This document shows, piece after piece, positions 46,701-50,975 of a DNA stretch of 50,975 nucleotides. The stretch's first letter is position 1. Every line of letters starts with the position of its first letter. The DNA is from Candidatus Yanofskyibacteriota bacterium (GTDB taxonomy: Bacteria; Patescibacteriota; Minisyncoccia; 2-02-FULL-40-12; GWA2-44-9). The notes under the pieces are model-generated. The model did not search any database, was not told where the DNA came from, and saw only the letters and a program-made list of their open reading frames with translations. The stretch is from NCBI GenBank assembly GCA_003151795.1, contig PLYL01000022.1:1-50975 (forward strand). The letters run 5' to 3'. A program made the translations under genes and the position numbers.

Positions 46701-49178
46701 ATGGGATTTGAAGGACCGCCACAAATTAAAAAGGTTGAGAAGTTGCCTGAACCAATTACGCCTCCGTCAGAGGAGGTTATTGAGTCGAAACTAGAAAGCC
46801 GAGAACAGCAAGCAGAAATTATAACCGAGGCTCAAGAAGCGCGTGGCGGTATAGCGAAAAACCTATTAACCTCTGAGATAGTTAGTAACGGACTGGATGT
46901 TCTGCCATTTGCCGGTAGTGGCAAGATGGTAGTTGAAGCTGTGTATGGTGGCACATTATCAGGTAGAGAACTATCAGGCAAAGACAGGATTATCCACGGA
47001 GCTATGGGTGCAGGTATGCTCGCGTTAGATTTCACGGGTGTCGGTGAAGCTATTGAGCTTGGCGGCAAAGCCATACCTCTTGTTGAAAAAATCGGAGCGT
47101 CATTAGCTGAAAAAGGAGCAATAAAAGGTGCTGCTATTTTTACAAAGACAGCTGAATTTATGGGTCGACATCCAGAACTTACTGCTAAAGCAGAAGCTTA
47201 TGCCGAAGGAGAATTAAGAGGAGTGATTACTCAAATAAAAGATTATCAAAAAGAAACTAGACCCGTTCAAGATGTTTCTGTAGAAGAACCTGTAATTGAA
47301 TCTTCACTAATTCCTGGAAGGAATTTAAATGATAATAAAGCTGTCGAGAAAGAATCTGAAAAATCTGTTCAACAAGAAGCCATTCAAGAGGTAGCAACTG
47401 AATCTCCATCACAAACTGAAACAGAAGTTGTGGGTAGAGAGAGTAGAGATTTTAGCAAAAAATATGGGTCGTTAGCTCGCAATGTTCTTGCGGGACAATT
47501 AAGGCACATGAAGGCAGAGTTATCGCAAGGTCGGTCAGGTAAACAAGAATCTTTACAACAAGAAATTTTGGAGAAGGAAAATAATCTTGGTGCTTTGGAA
47601 CAAGAATATAGTCAGCTAGAACAAGAGCTTAATGATAAAAAGAGTAGTTTTGTTAGTCGATTATTTAAACGCACTGAACTATCAAAGTTAGAGCAAAACT
47701 TACAAGAACGCAAAGCTACATTAGATGAGGTAAAAAAAGATATTACAGAACGACAACAATTATTATCAGAAGTTAGTGGATTAGCAGGAGCTGAACAAGA
47801 CCGTACGGAGGTGCGAAAAAAATTGGACGAGTTTTATAAAGACCAAGCTGGACTTAATGAACAATTCGAAAAGGAGCAAGGTGCAAGGAGTGTTGAAGAA
47901 ATTAGTAAAAAAGAAGGGGTATTATTTATTCATGCCATGTCCTTAGCGGGAGAGGTGCAAAACGGTTCAGAATACAATAACTCTGTTATTAACGGCGGAG
48001 CAGTTGATATTAAAACTAAATTAAAGTTAATTATGGGCTTAGAGCCTACGTTATCTTGTTCTACAATAAAAAATGGAGACACTAGAAATGAAATGTAACA
48101 AAAGTCAGGAATTATTCTTGGGCAAGGTAAGGTATTATTCGCAAAAGGCGAAGATGCTCGGACCATTGTTGATAGTAGCCCACTCACAAGACGTTCAAAA
48201 AATGAAACGGAGGATTATAATCCCCTAAGAAGTGACTTACAGCAAAATCCGGAAGGTAACATAAAAGAAGCTATCAATCACAAAGTTGATGGTAAAGAAG
48301 CATATATATCGGGTTATAATGAATTGATAGTTGAAAATCCACAATGTGCAGGTTTCTTTTTTGACGCAGAATCCTATAAAAAAGATACAGCTAAAATTGA
48401 GGAGTTACAAAAATTAGCTGAAGAATTTGGAGTTCCGTTGTATGAATGGAGAGATGGGAAAATGCAAGCATTTGAAGGTTTGGATAAAACAAATGGACAA
48501 GAAATCAGTACTTCTGAGTTACTAACTCGAGCACCAGAGCCATCGTCTGAAATTAAAAGACAATGGCTTGAGGATACTATAACTGAAAGACCATTTAAGA
48601 TAAATACAGAAGTTCAAAGAATGTACACGTCTTATGGTGACGGCGAGTTGGCTTATAAAATACTTACAGAAAAAGACCCTAGAAAGGCTTCAAACGCTAA
48701 AAAATTTAGTACGGATTATGCTTTAATAAAAAGGAAATTTAATGAGGATGAGGATCGGGTAGATGTGAGTGTAAACTCTCCAGAAAATTATTTACAAGAA
48801 ACAGATAATATTGTTAAGAGGTTGGAGAAAGATATTCAAAAATTAACTGTAGAACTTGCAAAACCTAACATTAAATACGAAAAGGCAAGATCATTGATGG
48901 AAGAAAAACAAGGATACAAAGAAAACATCGAGACTGTCTATGCTCTAGTTTATTCTATTAGCGAAACTGCTAGAAAAAATGACAATTTACCGATAGTAGG
49001 AATGATTGATAAATGGCTGATAGATCATTCGGCTAGAGAAAGAATGCAACAGTTCGTAAGCGAAAGAATTGATGAAGATGGGCAACTTAAATTCATAGAA
49101 GAAAAAGATGTGCCAAAAGAAGTTAGGGAAAGATTGGTAACTAATGCAAGTCTGGATACATTAAAGAAAGCAGCATGA
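46701..49178 (+). pseudogene. Large hypothetical ORF split by one in-frame TAA (46701-48098 and 48324-49178)
   Basis: Both ORFs share one frame; sequence after TAA (48096-48098) stays open and coding-like: QKSGIILGQGKVLFAKGEDARTIVDSS. Confidence 0.65.
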
Positions 49179-49345
49179 ACAAAGAAGAATTAAAACAAAT
49201 CATGATAAAACTGGTCGGGTTAGGCGAGGATAAAGACGAATTAGCCTACTGGCTTTATGTTTTTGATGATCTACCTGAAGAAAAACAAAAAGAAATAACA
49301 TCTAATTTTCAAGGTGAATTAAAGAAACTGTCTAGTACAACCTAA
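49175..49345 (+). CDS. Small hypothetical protein (56 aa)
   Basis: ATGA overlap with upstream ORF; MNKEELKQIMIKLVGLGEDKDELAYWLYVFDDLPEEKQKEITSNFQGELKKLSSTT*. Confidence 0.6.
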   Translation: MNKEELKQIMIKLVGLGEDKDELAYWLYVFDDLPEEKQKEITSNFQGELKKLSSTT

Positions 49346-49370
49346 AACCGCCCAGCTGGGCGGTTTTAGG
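49341..49370. terminator. 30-bp perfect palindrome CCTAAAACCGCCCAGCTGGGCGGTTTTAGG
   Basis: Direct reading; at the end of the preceding ORF. Confidence 0.85.
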
Positions 49371-49423
49371 TTACCAACTACCCCGCCTGGACTCCCTTGC
49401 GGGTCTGCGTCATCTCTTAGGGT

Positions 49424-50746
49424 ATGAACAATACAACCCAAGTGCCAATCGGGGCTATGGCCAAGGGAATACCAGCCCCCATAAAGGTCAGATATTGCCT
49501 GTATGCAAGAAAAAGCACCGAGTCAGAAGAACAGCAGATCCTCAGTATAGATAGCCAAATCAAGGAGATGCTGGCTATAGCCGAGCGTGACCATCTGGAA
49601 GTAGTAGAGATCAAGAAGGAATCCCACTCTGCCAAGGAAGCCGGACAACGACCAGTCTTCAATGAAATCGTGGATGAAATCAAGATCGGCAAATTCAATG
49701 GCATCCTGACCTGGGCGGCCGATCGTATCTCCCGAAACGCCGGAGACTTAGGCCGAATCGTCGATCTCATGGATAGCCAACAACTCATTGAAATCCGAAC
49801 CTATGGGCAGAAATTCACCAATAGCCCGAATGAGAAGTTTCTTCTTATGATTCTCGGGAGCCAAGCCAAGCTCGAGAACGACAACAAGGTCGTAAATGTA
49901 AAGCGAGGGCTAAGAGCCAGATGCGAGATGGGCTTGTGGCCATGTACTGCCCCGACCGGATATCTAAACAGCACCAGCAAGGAGAAGAGTTGTCATGTTG
50001 AGTTAGATCCCCACCGAGCACCCGTCATCAAGAAGATGTTTGAAAAGATAGCTTATGAAAAATACAGCGGCCGGAGATTACACGCTTGGCTCAAAGATGA
50101 ACTGAAATTCACGACTAAGAATGGCAAGCCACTTACAATCAGTAATATCTATCTGACTCTTCGCAATACCTTCTACTATGGTAGTTTTGAATATCCGAGA
50201 GGCGGAGGTCAGTGGTATACCGGCAAGCATACGCCCATTATTACTAAGGAATTGTTTGATGCCGTTCAAGCCCAGATGTCAGACTATGAACTCAAAGGAA
50301 GCCATAAGGAGTTTGCCTTCACGAAATTAATGACCTGCGGTCTCTGTGGCAGTGGCATTACCGCCGATGAGAAATTCAAGAAACAGCAGAATGGCAATCT
50401 CCATCGCTATGTCTACTATGGTTGCTCAAGATTCCAAAATAAGAATTGCAAATCCGGCTATATGCGAGAGGAAGATTTGATTGAACAACTAGCTGGTCTT
50501 ATGGACAAGATCGACTTGGACGAGATTGGCATAAAAGAACGAATCAAATCTGAAATCGAACGGCACAAGAAATTCCAATCAGGGCTTCTTGGTATCAGAG
50601 AAAAATCAATCAAAGTTGGCGATATTGATATCCGGAACTATGCTAAATATATACTAAGAGACGGGACGATATTGGAGAAGCGGGAGTTACTAACTTGTCT
50701 GAGGAGTAAGATAACGATGGCGAACAAAGAAATTAAAATCATCTAG
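49424..50746 (+). CDS. Large serine recombinase (third copy, divergent, no long inverted repeats seen)
   Basis: RYCLYARKSTESEEQQILSIDSQ, RISRNAGDLGRIVDLMD, CGLCGSGITADEK. Confidence 0.92.
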   Translation: MNNTTQVPIGAMAKGIPAPIKVRYCLYARKSTESEEQQILSIDSQIKEMLAIAERDHLEVVEIKKESHSAKEAGQRPVFNEIVDEIKIGKFNGILTWAADRISRNAGDLGRIVDLMDSQQLIEIRTYGQKFTNSPNEKFLLMILGSQAKLENDNKVVNVKRGLRARCEMGLWPCTAPTGYLNSTSKEKSCHVELDPHRAPVIKKMFEKIAYEKYSGRRLHAWLKDELKFTTKNGKPLTISNIYLTLRNTFYYGSFEYPRGGGQWYTGKHTPIITKELFDAVQAQMSDYELKGSHKEFAFTKLMTCGLCGSGITADEKFKKQQNGNLHRYVYYGCSRFQNKNCKSGYMREEDLIEQLAGLMDKIDLDEIGIKERIKSEIERHKKFQSGLLGIREKSIKVGDIDIRNYAKYILRDGTILEKRELLTCLRSKITMANKEIKII

Positions 50747-50756
50747 CTGAAAGCAA

Positions 50757-50794
50757 AGGAAAACCCATCAAATATTCGATGGGTTTTCCTTTGC
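50757..50794. terminator. Terminator GGAAAACCCATC..GATGGGTTTTCC
   Basis: Strong hairpin after the recombinase stop. Confidence 0.85.
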
Positions 50795-50850
50795 TTGACT
50801 CAACCGAACCGGTGTCGCCTTGACCCCGTTCGGTCGGTCTCACATGCCTG

Positions 50851-50922
50851 TGCGCCCGGAGGGAATCGAACCCCCACCAACAGCTTCGAAGGCTGCTGCT
50901 CTATCCGTTGAGCTACGGGCGC
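50851..50922 (-). tRNA. tRNA-Arg(TCG)
   Basis: Minus strand GCGCCCG TA GCTC..GAGC..GCAGC CTTCGAA GCTGT..CGGGCGC A. Confidence 0.93.
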
Positions 50923-50975
50923 AAATTTGATTTTAAAATTTCTTCACTCCTTGGTGTATTTATTGTACCAAGTTA

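Noticed and set aside
49360-50850. Long inverted repeats around the third recombinase
   Set aside because: Comparing 49360-49423 with 50747-50850 by eye gave no complementarity beyond the local terminator hairpin.

Overview
The window looks like chromosomal DNA from a Patescibacteria/CPR (Parcubacteria-like) bacterium. This is inferred from gene content and style; I could not search a database. It holds the replication-origin neighbourhood (jag/khpB, yidC, yidD, rnpA, rpmH, dnaA, AT-rich intergenic with DnaA-box-like sites, dnaN) and many housekeeping genes: cca, nadK, a UvrD-type helicase, rsmA, lnt-like, PBP1A-like, tyrS, ruvC, a compact yebC, ruvB, pilB/gspE, nusA, tig, a cysteine desulfurase and a TlyA/FtsJ-like methyltransferase. 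It also has a VirB4/VirB6/PrgI-type secretion cluster, RelE-like and HicAB-like toxin-antitoxin pairs, and a single-chain restriction-modification fusion. The most unusual signal is at the left end. Two related large serine recombinase genes are each bracketed by long perfect inverted repeats (132 bp and 101 bp). In both cases one repeat begins exactly at a tRNA-type CCACCA end, and the recombinase reading frame runs through its repeat and stops inside the tRNA or tRNA-like sequence. A third unit carries a 260-aa orphan ORF between 89-bp perfect inverted repeats and contains recombinase-gene fragments. All three repeat families carry a CCGCC-NNN-GGCGG palindrome. Other points of interest are a tRNA nested in a stem between two outer tRNA-like halves, several orphan structured RNAs (two with consensus-like promoters), palindromic inserts inside ruvB and pilB, an in-frame stop splitting a large ORF, and a patterned repeat region before it.
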